DNA from: Terribacillus saccharophilus
GTDB lineage: Bacteria > Bacillota > Bacilli > Bacillales > Amphibacillaceae
Direction: 5' to 3'
Assembly: GCF_002272075.1 (NCBI RefSeq)
Contig: NZ_NPBJ01000014.1
Coordinates: forward strand, 1-61,088
DNA: 61,088 nt
In this document: in pieces, positions 8,433 through 16,977 of the stretch
How the letters are laid out: each line of letters starts with the position of its first letter
How positions within the stretch are numbered: position 1 is the stretch's first letter
Notes under the pieces: model-generated
What the model saw: the letters and a program-made list of their open reading frames with translations, nothing else
The model's database searches: none
What the model was told of the DNA's origin: nothing
Program-made: the position numbers and the translations under genes

Positions 8433-9128
8433 TCAGCTGTCAGGGGTAAGCTTCTTCTCGACATTCCGCAGATGAATCAAGCACTGCAGACGTGCAAGCT
8501 CTGCTTCCCCTGCCTGGATGGCTTCATAAATCTTCTCATGTTCCTTGTAGATGATTTGCTTATTTCGCAAAAGATCCTGTTTCTCTTCAAAAGACAAAGC
8601 CAGTGCTTTCTTATAAACAGTGTCTAGATTGGCAAAGGTCTGGATCATGACCGGATTATGTGTTGCTTTCATAACAGCAAGATGGAAAGCAAAATCCGCA
8701 TTGCGTCCTTTATGAGATTCAACGCTGTCAACTTCCACTTCTTTCATTAGTTCAAGCGCAGCGCGCATTTCATCCAATTCCTTCTCCGTCCGGCGTTCTG
8801 CCGCCAGCATAGCTGCTTCCGGCTCCAAAATCTTTCGCATTTCGAAAAGATAGCGGAAGCTGGCAAGATTCGATTCATCTACCATCACTTGGTGGAAGAA
8901 TTCACCATGAAATGCCTGCTCCACGTAAGTGCCGCCGCCTTGTTTCGATGTGACAGCTCCCTGAGCTTTCAGCTCGCTTAATGCTTCCCGAATCGAAGCA
9001 CGGCTGACACCATATTTTTCACATAGCTTTTTCTCCGTTGGCAGCTTTTGTCCCGGTTTGATATCTCCTTCCACTATTTGTTCCAATATTTCAGCCGCAA
9101 TTCGATGCGCCATTTTCTCCTTTTTCAT
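8433..9128 (-). CDS. FadR-subfamily GntR transcriptional regulator
   Basis: Regulator of 231 residues. The winged helix-turn-helix (about 5-70) reads AAEILEQIVEGDIKPGQKLPTEK and VSRASIREALSELKAQG; the all-helical FCD effector domain follows (about 90-225), with the metal/acid-binding pattern FAFHLAVMKATHN. Its position directly before lhgO suggests it senses a 2-hydroxyacid, but the ligand is not visible. The frame continues to a TTG at 9161; I prefer the ATG at 9128, since the TTG falls in a perfect palindrome that looks like an operator. The GGAG lies 14 nt before this ATG, which is long. Confidence 0.85.
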   Translation of the reverse strand: MKKEKMAHRIAAEILEQIVEGDIKPGQKLPTEKKLCEKYGVSRASIREALSELKAQGAVTSKQGGGTYVEQAFHGEFFHQVMVDESNLASFRYLFEMRKILEPEAAMLAAERRTEKELDEMRAALELMKEVEVDSVESHKGRNADFAFHLAVMKATHNPVMIQTFANLDTVYKKALALSFEEKQDLLRNKQIIYKEHEKIYEAIQAGEAELARLQCLIHLRNVEKKLTPDS

Positions 9129-9150
9129 GTTGTATGCTTCTTCTCCTTTT

Positions 9151-9161
9151 TTGTCTGACAA
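9151..9161. promoter_or_regulatory. TTGTCTGACAA palindrome, likely operator of the FadR-type regulator
   Basis: A perfect 5-1-5 inverted repeat TTGTC-T-GACAA just upstream of the regulator start. FadR-subfamily GntR proteins commonly bind short GT...AC palindromes, so autoregulation of the regulator-lhgO operon is likely. The inference rests on position and symmetry only. Confidence 0.5.
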
Positions 9162-9360
9162 GTACCAACCTATAAATATTACAAAACATTTTCCTATTCA
9201 GGTTTCCATCTTTAAAACTCCTGATATATCTAGGTTTTTTTAGCTCACTTATTATTTTAACATTCCATTTTTATTCATCAAGGATTTTTTGCCTTACAAA
9301 TTTATCTTGCCAACTCTTATCTTTTATGTTTACAATCACAGTAGCGAAGGGGGTACGTGT

Positions 9361-10638
9361 ATGGAAAACGAAAACAAACCAATGGCGCCCGCCAGTCCTA
9401 CTCCTCCGAAGACTTTCGGCCAGAAACTCCGCAATGTCGGACCTGGCTTTGTCACCGCAGCAACGGGCGTCGGAACAGGCGATCTTATCGCTGCTCTAGT
9501 AGCCGGATCAGGCTTTGGCATGATGCTCGGCTGGGCAATCATATTAGGTTCTATCATCAAATATTTCCTCACCGAAGGGGTCGGCAGATGGCATCTTGCA
9601 ACTGGCAAGACCATCCTTCAAGGCTGGCACTCACTCGGTAAATGGGCAACCGGCTATTTCGGTGTCTACGCAATCATTTGGGGCGTCCTTTACGGCGCTG
9701 CAGCCGGTTCCACGAGCGCATTGATGATGCGTTCGATGTTTCCGATCATGCCGCTTTGGGCATGGGCCATCATCCATCTCCTTATCGGTTTTGCATTAGT
9801 CTGGACCGGCAAATATATGTTGTTTGAGCGGGTTATGCTCGTCTTCATCGGCATTATGTTCGTCACTGTAGTAGGTACTGCAGTTATCTTGCTTCCTGAT
9901 ATCGGCAATATCGTACAAGGCATTGTTGTTCCAAAAATGGAAGCTGGAAGTTTCCTACTCGTCATGGGTCTGATAGGCGGCGTCGGAGGAACGATTACGA
10001 TGGCTTCCTATGGCTATTGGCTGCAGGAGAAGAAATGGAAAGGAAAGGCTTGGGTCTCGATGATGCGCGTCGATAACAGCGTCGCCTACACGATGACGGC
10101 AATCTTTACACTTTCCTTGATGGTAATCGGTGCCGAATTCCTGCACAGCTCCAACATCCAGATTGACGGAGAAGCAGGCTTAATCACTCTTTCTGGAATG
10201 CTTGGGGAGGAGTTCAATGGAGCTGTTTCCTGGATGTTCATGCTTGGCGCTTGGTCAGCAGCTTTTTCTTCTTTGCTTGGTGTATGGAATGGTGTTCCAT
10301 ATCTGTTTGCGGATTTCATCCGTACCGTACGAAAAAAGAGGCAGTCAGAAGACAAACCTGTCTCTGAAAAAGATCCCGCTTATCGTTTTTATCTTGTTTG
10401 GCTTACATTTCCACCGATGCTTTTGTTATTCTTCGGCAAACCGGTAGGACTTGTACTGATTCAAGGAGCGCTCGGAGCATTGCTCATGCCGTTCCTCGCA
10501 ATTACACTCATATGGCTGCTTAACTCGAAGCGTGTTGAATCGGATTACAGGAATGGCTGGATCACAAACGGCGTATTGGGTATCAGTATTTTGTTATTCG
10601 GTGCTTTGATGATCAACGAATTAATCAATTTGTTCTGA
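9361..10638 (+). CDS. Nramp-like transporter lacking canonical metal-site motifs
   Basis: Multi-pass membrane protein of 425 residues with the Nramp fold pattern: about eleven hydrophobic segments and a TM1 beginning GPGFVTAATG. In true Nramp manganese/iron transporters TM1 carries DPGN and TM6 carries MPH. Here the corresponding places read GTGD (38-41) and TMASYGYW (213-220). Transport of another substrate, or a changed ion site, is therefore likely; specificity cannot be read from sequence. The frame opens at 9289, but the ATG at 9361 follows GAAGGGGG. It is divergent from the lhgO regulator. Confidence 0.8.
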   Translation: MENENKPMAPASPTPPKTFGQKLRNVGPGFVTAATGVGTGDLIAALVAGSGFGMMLGWAIILGSIIKYFLTEGVGRWHLATGKTILQGWHSLGKWATGYFGVYAIIWGVLYGAAAGSTSALMMRSMFPIMPLWAWAIIHLLIGFALVWTGKYMLFERVMLVFIGIMFVTVVGTAVILLPDIGNIVQGIVVPKMEAGSFLLVMGLIGGVGGTITMASYGYWLQEKKWKGKAWVSMMRVDNSVAYTMTAIFTLSLMVIGAEFLHSSNIQIDGEAGLITLSGMLGEEFNGAVSWMFMLGAWSAAFSSLLGVWNGVPYLFADFIRTVRKKRQSEDKPVSEKDPAYRFYLVWLTFPPMLLLFFGKPVGLVLIQGALGALLMPFLAITLIWLLNSKRVESDYRNGWITNGVLGISILLFGALMINELINLF

Positions 10639-10645
10639 TATACCC

Positions 10646-10679
10646 GGGGAGGGCACACAATTGTGTCTTCCTTTTCTTT
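10646..10679 (+). terminator. Probable terminator after the Nramp-like gene
   Basis: GGAGGGCACA pairs with TGTGTCTTCC through two G-T wobbles around a short AT loop, followed by TTTTCTTT. Confidence 0.6.
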
Positions 10680-10688
10680 GTTAGGAAA

Positions 10689-10719
10689 GTTGACATGATT
10701 CTAGTAAGCTATGCTATTA
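10689..10719 (+). promoter_or_regulatory. Candidate promoter of the glutamate/dicarboxylate symporter gene
   Basis: TTGACA (10689-10694) is followed after 19 bp by TATTAT. The -35 is perfect and the -10 has five of six consensus bases, but the spacer is longer than usual. Confidence 0.45.
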
Positions 10720-10764
10720 TTACACGTACGTATTCATATCTTTACAACAACATGGGGGTACATC

Positions 10765-12024
10765 ATGAAGCGTTTCAAAATCGGACTAGCCTACCAGATT
10801 CTTATCGGTCTAGTGCTAGGTATTATTGTTGGTGCAATTTTCTATGGCAGTGACACTGCCGTTAGCGTTTTACAGCCTTTCGGGGATCTATTCTTACGAG
10901 CAATCAAGATGATCGTCGTACCAATCGTCATTTCCTCCATCATTGTCGGTGTTGCTGGTGTTGGAGACATTAAACAGGTTGGTAAACTTGGATTCAAGAC
11001 AATTCTTTACTTCGAAATCGTAACGACGATTGCTTTGATTGTCGGTCTGGCATTCGGTAACATCTTCCAGCCTGGTGAAGGCATTGATCGTTCTGCATTA
11101 GAGACAACCAGTATTTCACAGTACGAGGAAACTGCTGAAACACAAGAAGATCACTCAGTTGTGGATACATTCCTAGAGATCATCCCAACGAACGTCTTTC
11201 AGGCCATGACGGAAGGTGACATGCTCGCCATTGTATTCTTCTCAGTAATTTTCGGTGTCGGAGTAGCTGCCATCGGCCAGCGAGGACAACCTGTCCTTTC
11301 TTTCTTCCAAGGTGTCAGTGAGGCAATGTTCTGGGTAACCAACCTTGTGATGAAATTAGCACCTATTGGTGTATTTGGTCTTATTGGAGTAACAGTAGCA
11401 CAATTTGGTCTACAATCTCTAATTCCGCTTGGTAAACTAGCTATTGTAACTTATGGCAGTATGTTATTCTTTGTCATTGTAGTTTTCGCCATTATAGCGA
11501 AGATTTGCGGAGTCAATTTATTCAAGATGCTTCGCATGCTGAAGGATGAATTACTGCTATCATTCTCCACAGCCAGCTCTGAGACGGTACTACCTAAGAT
11601 AATGGAGAAAATGGAGCGATTAGGTGCACCTAAAGCGATCACATCCTTTGTCGTACCGACAGGGTATACGTTCAACCTGGATGGATCGACACTCTATCAG
11701 GCTCTGGCAACACTTTTCATTGCTCAGATGTATGGCATAGACATGTCTATTTGGGATCAATTGCTAGTACTAGGTGTCCTGATTGTCACTTCCAAAGGGA
11801 TTGCAGCTGTACCAGGAGCAAGCTTTGTTGTATTACTTGCAACATTGAGTGCTGTAGGACTTCCAGCAGAAGGACTTGCCTTCATCGCTGGTATCGACCG
11901 TATTCTTGATATGGGTCGTACTGCTGTTAACGTTGTGGGTAACTCGTTAGCCGTTATTGTCATCTCAAAATGGGAAGGCAAATTCAAACTAAATAAAGAT
12001 GTACTAGAACAGAAAGCAGGCTGA
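10765..12024 (+). CDS. Dicarboxylate/amino acid:cation symporter (GltT/GltP-like)
   Basis: DAACS-family secondary transporter of 419 residues that takes up glutamate, aspartate or C4-dicarboxylates with protons or sodium. Visible hallmarks are the serine-rich hairpin SFSTASSETVLP, the substrate/ion-site motif PTGYTFNLDGST, GIAAVPGASFVVLLATL and the arginine/asparagine-bearing DRILDMGRTAVNVVGN. Around eight membrane helices and two re-entrant hairpins are expected. The ATG at 10765 follows GGGGGT; the open frame begins earlier at 10711. The gene has its own promoter and terminator. A link to the neighbouring 2-hydroxyglutarate genes is possible but unproven. Confidence 0.92.
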   Translation: MKRFKIGLAYQILIGLVLGIIVGAIFYGSDTAVSVLQPFGDLFLRAIKMIVVPIVISSIIVGVAGVGDIKQVGKLGFKTILYFEIVTTIALIVGLAFGNIFQPGEGIDRSALETTSISQYEETAETQEDHSVVDTFLEIIPTNVFQAMTEGDMLAIVFFSVIFGVGVAAIGQRGQPVLSFFQGVSEAMFWVTNLVMKLAPIGVFGLIGVTVAQFGLQSLIPLGKLAIVTYGSMLFFVIVVFAIIAKICGVNLFKMLRMLKDELLLSFSTASSETVLPKIMEKMERLGAPKAITSFVVPTGYTFNLDGSTLYQALATLFIAQMYGIDMSIWDQLLVLGVLIVTSKGIAAVPGASFVVLLATLSAVGLPAEGLAFIAGIDRILDMGRTAVNVVGNSLAVIVISKWEGKFKLNKDVLEQKAG

Positions 12025-12048
12025 GGAATATCCTCACCTGCTTTTTTT
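12014..12048. terminator. Terminator between the symporter gene and mupG
   Basis: AAGCAGG-CT-GAGGA pairs with TCCTC-AC-CCTGCTT, followed by seven T on the plus strand. It ends just at the mupG stop codon and may act on both convergent genes. Confidence 0.85.
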
Positions 12049-13100
12049 CATAACCATATGACTCTGAATTGCGTTCCACCCTCAATATAGTTTAAAAGCG
12101 GTACATCCTCTGGTACAATCTGTCCGATCACATTGACTTTATCGTCTTGAGGCAAGTTTCTCCTGGTAATCTGGATTTCACCTTTGTAACGCATGTACAG
12201 ATCGTTATCGATAGTTATGCTGCCTTCTTTTCGTTCGATACAGTTGAAGGGTTTTATCTCTGCATTCTGGAACATTCCGCTCATTCTGGATTCCTCTGAG
12301 CGGATCACATCCCGAGCCCGATCAGGCCGGTTATGTGTCCCCTTTTCCAGTAAATGATGAGCTTCTGTTCGCTCACCATAATAGTGTGCACGGAGTGTAA
12401 TTGTATTTGATGCATCCTTAAGTTGCATTAGAGCCTCATCCGTCACGTCTGGATCTCCAATTAGGATTTTGTCCACATTGTACACTTTAAGCTCTTTATA
12501 CGCAGCAAAGCTTCCATACATACGATGCTGCTCCAATGTTGGCAATCCTTGATGAAGCGGTCCCCGTAGATTACGGTCACCTGGTATAAATGCTTGCACC
12601 TTCAAGCCATGTGTTTGGAACAGGAGATTTTTCGCTAGGAAATCGCTGCGCGCAAGCCCCGTTTCCGGCCGAGGGTAAAAATTATGCCAGACTTCTGTGT
12701 GGGTAGTGCGCAAACCAGCCTCAATCAGTCGCTCTAGCTGTTCTTCTGTAAGTGTACTTGCATTCAAAGCAACCTTCATCTCTTGCGATAACCGGACAAT
12801 CACATCATCCTCAATTCCGTAATCAATCCGCAAGCCTGTCAGTCCCCAATCCAACACCGTCTCTGCAGAATTCCAATCCAAATCGAGCTTCTCCATCGAA
12901 GCGGTCGAAATATCCGCTATCAATTCCATATCAAGAGCAGAAGCGATCGAACCAAGAAGCTGCAGTTTTGTTCGGTAAGCGGACGCATCTTCCTCCGGGA
13001 TGTGAAGCGATGTAAACAAACTCCGGAAGCCAGCTTCATAAAACCGTCTGATTTTTTCTTCCTCTATACGTTCCTGTAAATACACAGATATCCCTAACAC
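12048..13100 (-). CDS. mupG: MupG, 6-phospho-N-acetylmuramidase (DUF871)
   Basis: Cytoplasmic hydrolase of 350 residues of the MupG (formerly DUF871) family, which in Staphylococcus aureus splits MurNAc-6-phosphate-GlcNAc, the phosphorylated murein disaccharide brought in by MurP. The N-terminal TIM-barrel part starts LGISVYLQE and contains GLRIDYGIED, and THTEVWHNFYPRPETGL carries conserved residues; a small C-terminal beta domain follows near 245-350. The start is a GTG with AGGAGG six bases upstream. It is the last gene of murR-murQ-murP-mupG, but a hairpin with a T-run precedes it, so expression may be partly separate. Confidence 0.88.
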   Translation of the reverse strand: MLGISVYLQERIEEEKIRRFYEAGFRSLFTSLHIPEEDASAYRTKLQLLGSIASALDMELIADISTASMEKLDLDWNSAETVLDWGLTGLRIDYGIEDDVIVRLSQEMKVALNASTLTEEQLERLIEAGLRTTHTEVWHNFYPRPETGLARSDFLAKNLLFQTHGLKVQAFIPGDRNLRGPLHQGLPTLEQHRMYGSFAAYKELKVYNVDKILIGDPDVTDEALMQLKDASNTITLRAHYYGERTEAHHLLEKGTHNRPDRARDVIRSEESRMSGMFQNAEIKPFNCIERKEGSITIDNDLYMRYKGEIQITRRNLPQDDKVNVIGQIVPEDVPLLNYIEGGTQFRVIWL

Positions 13101-13118
13101 CTTATCCCTCCTATGTAC

Positions 13119-13141
13119 AAAAAAGGCGTCATAAAGACGCC
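13119..13141 (-). terminator. Intra-operon terminator between murP and mupG
   Basis: On the minus strand GGCGTC (13141-13136) and GACGCC (13130-13125) form a 6-bp stem with a 5-nt loop, followed by six T. It lies inside the mur operon, so it probably lowers mupG expression rather than ending all transcription. Confidence 0.75.
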
Positions 13142-13148
13142 CTGATAA

Positions 13149-14525
13149 TTATATATCCTTCGCCATGTCTTCCTTAAACCCGAAGAAGTAAGTAAACAAG
13201 AATCCAGCAATATAAGCGACAAAAATACCAATCAAATATTGCAGGTACTTTCCTTCTGCGATGAGCGGCGTTAAAGAAAGTCCGGAAACACCGATAGAAG
13301 TCGCGCCTGTTGCAAACAACGCCTGTGTGGCTCCACCAACAGCGGCACCAAGACATGCTGTTAGGAACGGACGTCCAAGCGGCAAGGTTACCCCGTATAA
13401 TAGTGGCTCGCCGATACCAAGGAATCCTGCTGGTAAGGCACCTTTAATAATATTTCGCAAACGTTTATTACGTGTTTTGACAAAGACAGCAATAGAAGCT
13501 CCGACCTGTCCGCCGCCAGCCATCGCCAGAACAGGAAGCAATGCTGTAAAGCTGAACGTTTGGATAAGCTCCATGTGAATTGGAGTCAATCCATGATGCA
13601 GACCCACCATGACGAGTGGCAGGAAGAATCCAGCAAGCAAAGCACCCGCTACGACACCGCCGACATCAAGAATGGCGTTGATTCCGGAAGTAATACCATC
13701 TGATAGCACACCGGCAACGGGCATAATGACAAGTAAAGAAGCAACACCAACGAACAGAACGGTTAAGATAGGAGTAAAAATAATATCAATACTATTAGGC
13801 ATGAATTTTCTTACGCGCTTTTCAATGAAACTCATCAGCCAAGCAGCAAAGATAGCTCCGAATAATCCGCCCCGGCCAGGAACGAGTGTTTCACCGAATA
13901 ACGTGATATTTGCCAGCGCCGGATTGAACAGAATCATACCTGCGATAGCACCAAGCACCGGAGAACCGCCGAATTCTTTCGCCGTATTCCAGCCGACTAG
14001 AATCGCTAAGAAGCTGAACAAACTGCCACCGATCAGCTGCAGAATCTGGATGATACCAAGCGTAGGATCTGCACCAGCATTGACAGCGAAGCTCACACCA
14101 CCATTGATGATACCAGAAGCAATCAAACCAGGGATAAGCGGAATGAAAATATTTCCGATACGCTTTAATAGGAACTTTATTGGCGTTTTATTTTTTTCCT
14201 TCATGTTCTCCCGTTTTAGCTGGGCTTTTTCCTCAAAGGTAAGATCATCAATTTCGGCTGCTTCTTCCCCGACACCGAGACCGGTGATTCGGCTGATCTC
14301 ATCGGATACTTTATTAACTGTCCCAGGTCCGACTACAATCTGAATCGTATCATCTGCTACTACACCCATGACGCCATCGACTCGCTTTAGAGCATCAAAG
14401 TTCACCTGATTATCGTTTCTTACCCGCAAACGCACTCGTGTCATACAATGCGTCAAAGAAACTACATTCTGCTCTCCGCCAACTTCGCGGAGAATGTCTT
14501 CTGCCAATTGCTTCATCTTCGCCAT
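13149..14525 (-). CDS. murP: MurNAc / MurNAc-GlcNAc PTS permease, EIIBC
   Basis: PTS transporter of 458 residues that imports and phosphorylates N-acetylmuramic acid or the MurNAc-GlcNAc disaccharide. The EIIB domain (about 1-85) has phospho-acceptor C27 in SLTHCMTRVRLRV; the EIIC membrane domain (about 115-450) contains the usual GITSGINAI and GIGEPLLYGVTLP motifs. No EIIA domain is fused, so a general glucose-type EIIA must supply phosphate. The gene follows murQ by 15 bp and its ATG has GAGGAATC upstream. The context (MurQ, MurR, MupG) fixes the substrate more firmly than the sequence alone. Confidence 0.92.
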   Translation of the reverse strand: MAKMKQLAEDILREVGGEQNVVSLTHCMTRVRLRVRNDNQVNFDALKRVDGVMGVVADDTIQIVVGPGTVNKVSDEISRITGLGVGEEAAEIDDLTFEEKAQLKRENMKEKNKTPIKFLLKRIGNIFIPLIPGLIASGIINGGVSFAVNAGADPTLGIIQILQLIGGSLFSFLAILVGWNTAKEFGGSPVLGAIAGMILFNPALANITLFGETLVPGRGGLFGAIFAAWLMSFIEKRVRKFMPNSIDIIFTPILTVLFVGVASLLVIMPVAGVLSDGITSGINAILDVGGVVAGALLAGFFLPLVMVGLHHGLTPIHMELIQTFSFTALLPVLAMAGGGQVGASIAVFVKTRNKRLRNIIKGALPAGFLGIGEPLLYGVTLPLGRPFLTACLGAAVGGATQALFATGATSIGVSGLSLTPLIAEGKYLQYLIGIFVAYIAGFLFTYFFGFKEDMAKDI

Positions 14526-14540
14526 TCTGATTCCTCCCCT

Positions 14541-15431
14541 TTACGCTTTTATCGCTGAACGGACAAATCCCTCTGCATTTCGAAGCTTCTCCTCTGCCTC
14601 CTCTTTTGTGACATCAAGCAGCAGCATGACAATTGCTGTTTTGACCTGGCCGTCTGCTTGATTAAAAACTTTCTCTGCTGCATCATAGTTCGCACCGGTT
14701 GCTTCCATGATGATGCGCTTGGCACGCTCCTGCAGCTTGTCATTCGTCGGCTTTACATCAACCATTAAATTTTTATATACTTTTCCGACTCCTACCATAC
14801 TGGCAGTAGATATCATGTTCAGCACCAGCTTCTGTGCTGTTCCGGCTTTCAATCTTGTCGAGCCTGTCAGTATTTCCGGACCTGTTTCTACCTCAATGCT
14901 GATCTTCGCATGCTTTGAGATGGCTGCTTCTTTGTTACAAGCAACGCTGACTGTTGCAGCTCCTAGGGCTGCAGCATAATCCAGTGCCCCGATCACATAC
15001 GGTGTTCTGCCGCTTGCAGCAATACCAATTACCGTATCTTTTGCAGTCAGACCGATATCCTGCAGCTCTTTTGCCCCAAGCTCCGGATTATCCTCCGCTC
15101 CTTCCTTCGCCTTACGGAAAGCGGACATTCCTCCAGCCAGCAGTCCTTGCACCATATCATGTGGTGTACTAAAAGTTGGCGGACACTCTACTGCATCCAA
15201 AATACCAAGTCTGCCGCTTGTGCCTGCCCCCGTATAAATGAGTCTGCCGCCTGCTTGAAAAGTTGCGATTACTTGCTCCACTGCTGCTTCAATTTCTGGC
15301 AGTGCTGCTTCCACCGCGTCCGGAACAGTTCGATCTTCCTTGTTCATCAGCTGAAGTACTTCCTTCGTGGTAAGCTGATCCAGCTTCATCGTACTTTCAT
15401 TGCGCTTTTCTGTCGTCAGTTTATCTAGCAT
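14541..15431 (-). CDS. murQ: N-acetylmuramic acid 6-phosphate etherase
   Basis: SIS-fold lyase of 296 residues that removes the D-lactyl ether from MurNAc-6-phosphate, giving GlcNAc-6-phosphate, the substrate of NagA at 3.6-4.7 kb. The sugar-phosphate binding site reads IYTGAGTSGRLGILDAVECPPTF; further family motifs are GIAASGRTPYVIGAL, EVETGPEILTGSTRLKAGTAQK and the helical C-terminal tail. Length is typical. The start ATG follows GAGTGAGGGAATTAC and lies 9 bp after the murR stop. Confidence 0.95.
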   Translation of the reverse strand: MLDKLTTEKRNESTMKLDQLTTKEVLQLMNKEDRTVPDAVEAALPEIEAAVEQVIATFQAGGRLIYTGAGTSGRLGILDAVECPPTFSTPHDMVQGLLAGGMSAFRKAKEGAEDNPELGAKELQDIGLTAKDTVIGIAASGRTPYVIGALDYAAALGAATVSVACNKEAAISKHAKISIEVETGPEILTGSTRLKAGTAQKLVLNMISTASMVGVGKVYKNLMVDVKPTNDKLQERAKRIIMEATGANYDAAEKVFNQADGQVKTAIVMLLLDVTKEEAEEKLRNAEGFVRSAIKA

Positions 15432-15440
15432 GTAATTCCC

Positions 15441-16301
15441 TCACTTTTGCTCTGTTTGGAATGCTTGCTGAATTGCCTGCCGTGATTTTTCTAGTGCGTC
15501 GATTGTATGCTCATAATCTCTTCCCGCCACTGCTGTGTAAATGATATCCATCAAGTACATTTGAACAATCCGGGAGCTTGTAGCCGCACTTCGGATACGT
15601 GCTTCTTTTGCCACAGTGAACAACTGGATATCAGCGAGCTCCTGCAGTCGGTTAGGACCTAGCTTCGTCATCGCAATCGTCGTTGCTCCAGCTTCCTTTG
15701 CCTGCTTTAAGACAGGTAGCAGCTGCTCCGTTTCTCCTGAGTAACTGATAACAAATGCAACATCCCCATACGTCAGATTCGCCGCCGATGCCAGTTGCTG
15801 ATGGGCATCACTGTAAGCTGTACACCATTTACCAATCCGACCAAATTTCTGCTCTCCATCCTCTGCAACAAGATAAGAAGCTCCAACTCCATAGAAATCA
15901 ATCTTTCTTGCCCTGGAAATCATAGAGACCGCCTGCTCAATTGCCATCGCTTCATTAACCTGCATCGTCTGGCTGATTGACTGGGTATGCTTCTCTGAAA
16001 TTGCTTCCATCAAATGTGCAACCGTATCGTTCGGCTTGATTTCACCAAATGCATTTTTGTTACCGCTTTCATTTTGCAAATCTCCCGCAATCTTCAGCTT
16101 CAGTTCCCGGTACCCTGTCACACCGATTGATTTACAAAGACGGATAACGGCCGCCTCACTGGACCCGCTTTTTCCTGCCAGCTCCTGCACCGAAAGCTTT
16201 ACCACCTCAGATGGATGGGCAAGTATGTAGTTGGCTGCATTTCTTTCAGAGGGCTTAATCAAAGGTAAGCTTTCTCGAAGCAGTGTTAAACCGCCCTTCA
16301 C
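15441..16301 (-). CDS. murR: MurR, RpiR-family regulator of murein-sugar use
   Basis: Transcription factor of 286 residues. The N-terminal HTH_6 domain (about 1-77) includes PSERNAANYILAHP and GSSEAAVIRLCKSIGV; the SIS domain (about 115-255) includes IDFYGVGASYLVAEDG and AFVISYSGETEQLLPV and should bind MurNAc-6-phosphate. It is first in the mur operon, as in B. subtilis. Two GTG codons are possible; I choose the one at 16301 since AGGTGA lies 8 nt upstream and the N-terminus then aligns with known MurR. A TATAAT (complement of 16348-16353) is a likely -10 element. Confidence 0.9.
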   Translation of the reverse strand: MKGGLTLLRESLPLIKPSERNAANYILAHPSEVVKLSVQELAGKSGSSEAAVIRLCKSIGVTGYRELKLKIAGDLQNESGNKNAFGEIKPNDTVAHLMEAISEKHTQSISQTMQVNEAMAIEQAVSMISRARKIDFYGVGASYLVAEDGEQKFGRIGKWCTAYSDAHQQLASAANLTYGDVAFVISYSGETEQLLPVLKQAKEAGATTIAMTKLGPNRLQELADIQLFTVAKEARIRSAATSSRIVQMYLMDIIYTAVAGRDYEHTIDALEKSRQAIQQAFQTEQK

Positions 16302-16616
16302 TGTCAGGATCACCTGCTTTCACTCTAAAATTTTAATTCATATTTAGATTATATTACTAAAATAAAATTTCATGAAGTGTTTTGTGAGAATTATTTACAG
16401 ACTTTTTCTTGGATATGGTTTTACAATAAGATTTCATGGGTATGGAAAGTTATTTACATTAAATGGATATGTTAAATCATTTCGTAATGGGCATATGGAT
16501 TCACAAAACTGCTTTATGTAATAAAAAACGAGTAACTTTTTCCTGTTTATAACAGCATTTACCATTTGTTATTATAACTATAGTAATATTAAAAATTACC
16601 GATTGTAGGTGTTTAC
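16302..16616. other. AT-rich divergent intergenic region murR / LXG locus
   Basis: This 315-bp gap holds the predicted murR -10 element TATAAT (complement of 16348-16353) and the ribosome site of the first LXG-locus gene (TAGGTG near 16607). TATAAC (16573-16578) and TATAGT (16579-16584) are possible -10 boxes for the LXG operon, but no convincing -35 was found. No gene was seen inside. Confidence 0.5.
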
Positions 16617-16964
16617 ATGTCTTTACTGGCATCTTTAATAGCTGGCCGTACCGATAAGTTAGAACAGCTATCACGACTTCGTCACGCTAAGTCCTCTATA
16701 GAATCCCTTCAGATTGATATGGTTCAGCATGGCAGAACTATTACTGAACCTGCACTTCCTTCCAATGCGTGGAAAGGAAGGACGACAGATAATTTTGATA
16801 AGAAACGTGATAAAGCTTTTCGTACTTATAAGGAACTCTCTCAAAATACGATGGACGATGCAATTAGGTTAATAAATAACAAAATTGGTACGCTACAAAC
16901 AAGCATTCACACCACTGATTTTAGAATAGAAAAAGAAAAACAGCGTATTGAGGCAGAAAAGTGA
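16617..16964 (+). CDS. Small helical LXG-partner protein (WXG100-like, YwqH/DUF5082-like)
   Basis: A 115-residue, almost wholly helical protein with a W-x-G turn (W52-K-G54 in NAWKGRTTDNF) between two long helices, the WXG100-like layout. Genes of this kind (YwqH in B. subtilis, Lap proteins in streptococci) precede LXG toxins; they bind the LXG domain and target it to the type VII secretion machine. The ATG has TAGGTG nearby. It opens a tight operon and the base composition turns visibly AT-rich here compared with the mur genes. The family call is by pattern and position, not by close identity. Confidence 0.75.
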   Translation: MSLLASLIAGRTDKLEQLSRLRHAKSSIESLQIDMVQHGRTITEPALPSNAWKGRTTDNFDKKRDKAFRTYKELSQNTMDDAIRLINNKIGTLQTSIHTTDFRIEKEKQRIEAEK

Positions 16965-16977
16965 AGGTGATTATCAA

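Noticed and set aside
8417-8464. Longer N-terminus for the hydroxyglutarate oxidase
   Set aside because: The extra 16 residues precede the FAD motif, overlap the upstream regulator gene and have no ribosome site; the ATG at 8416 does.
9129-9161. TTG start for the FadR-type regulator
   Set aside because: The TTG is part of the TTGTCTGACAA palindrome and lacks a ribosome site.
13609-14343. Long plus-strand open frame (244 codons) opposite murP
   Set aside because: It lies wholly antisense to the well-supported murP gene, has no ribosome site, and its product is rich in P, T and S as expected for the reverse frame of a membrane protein gene.
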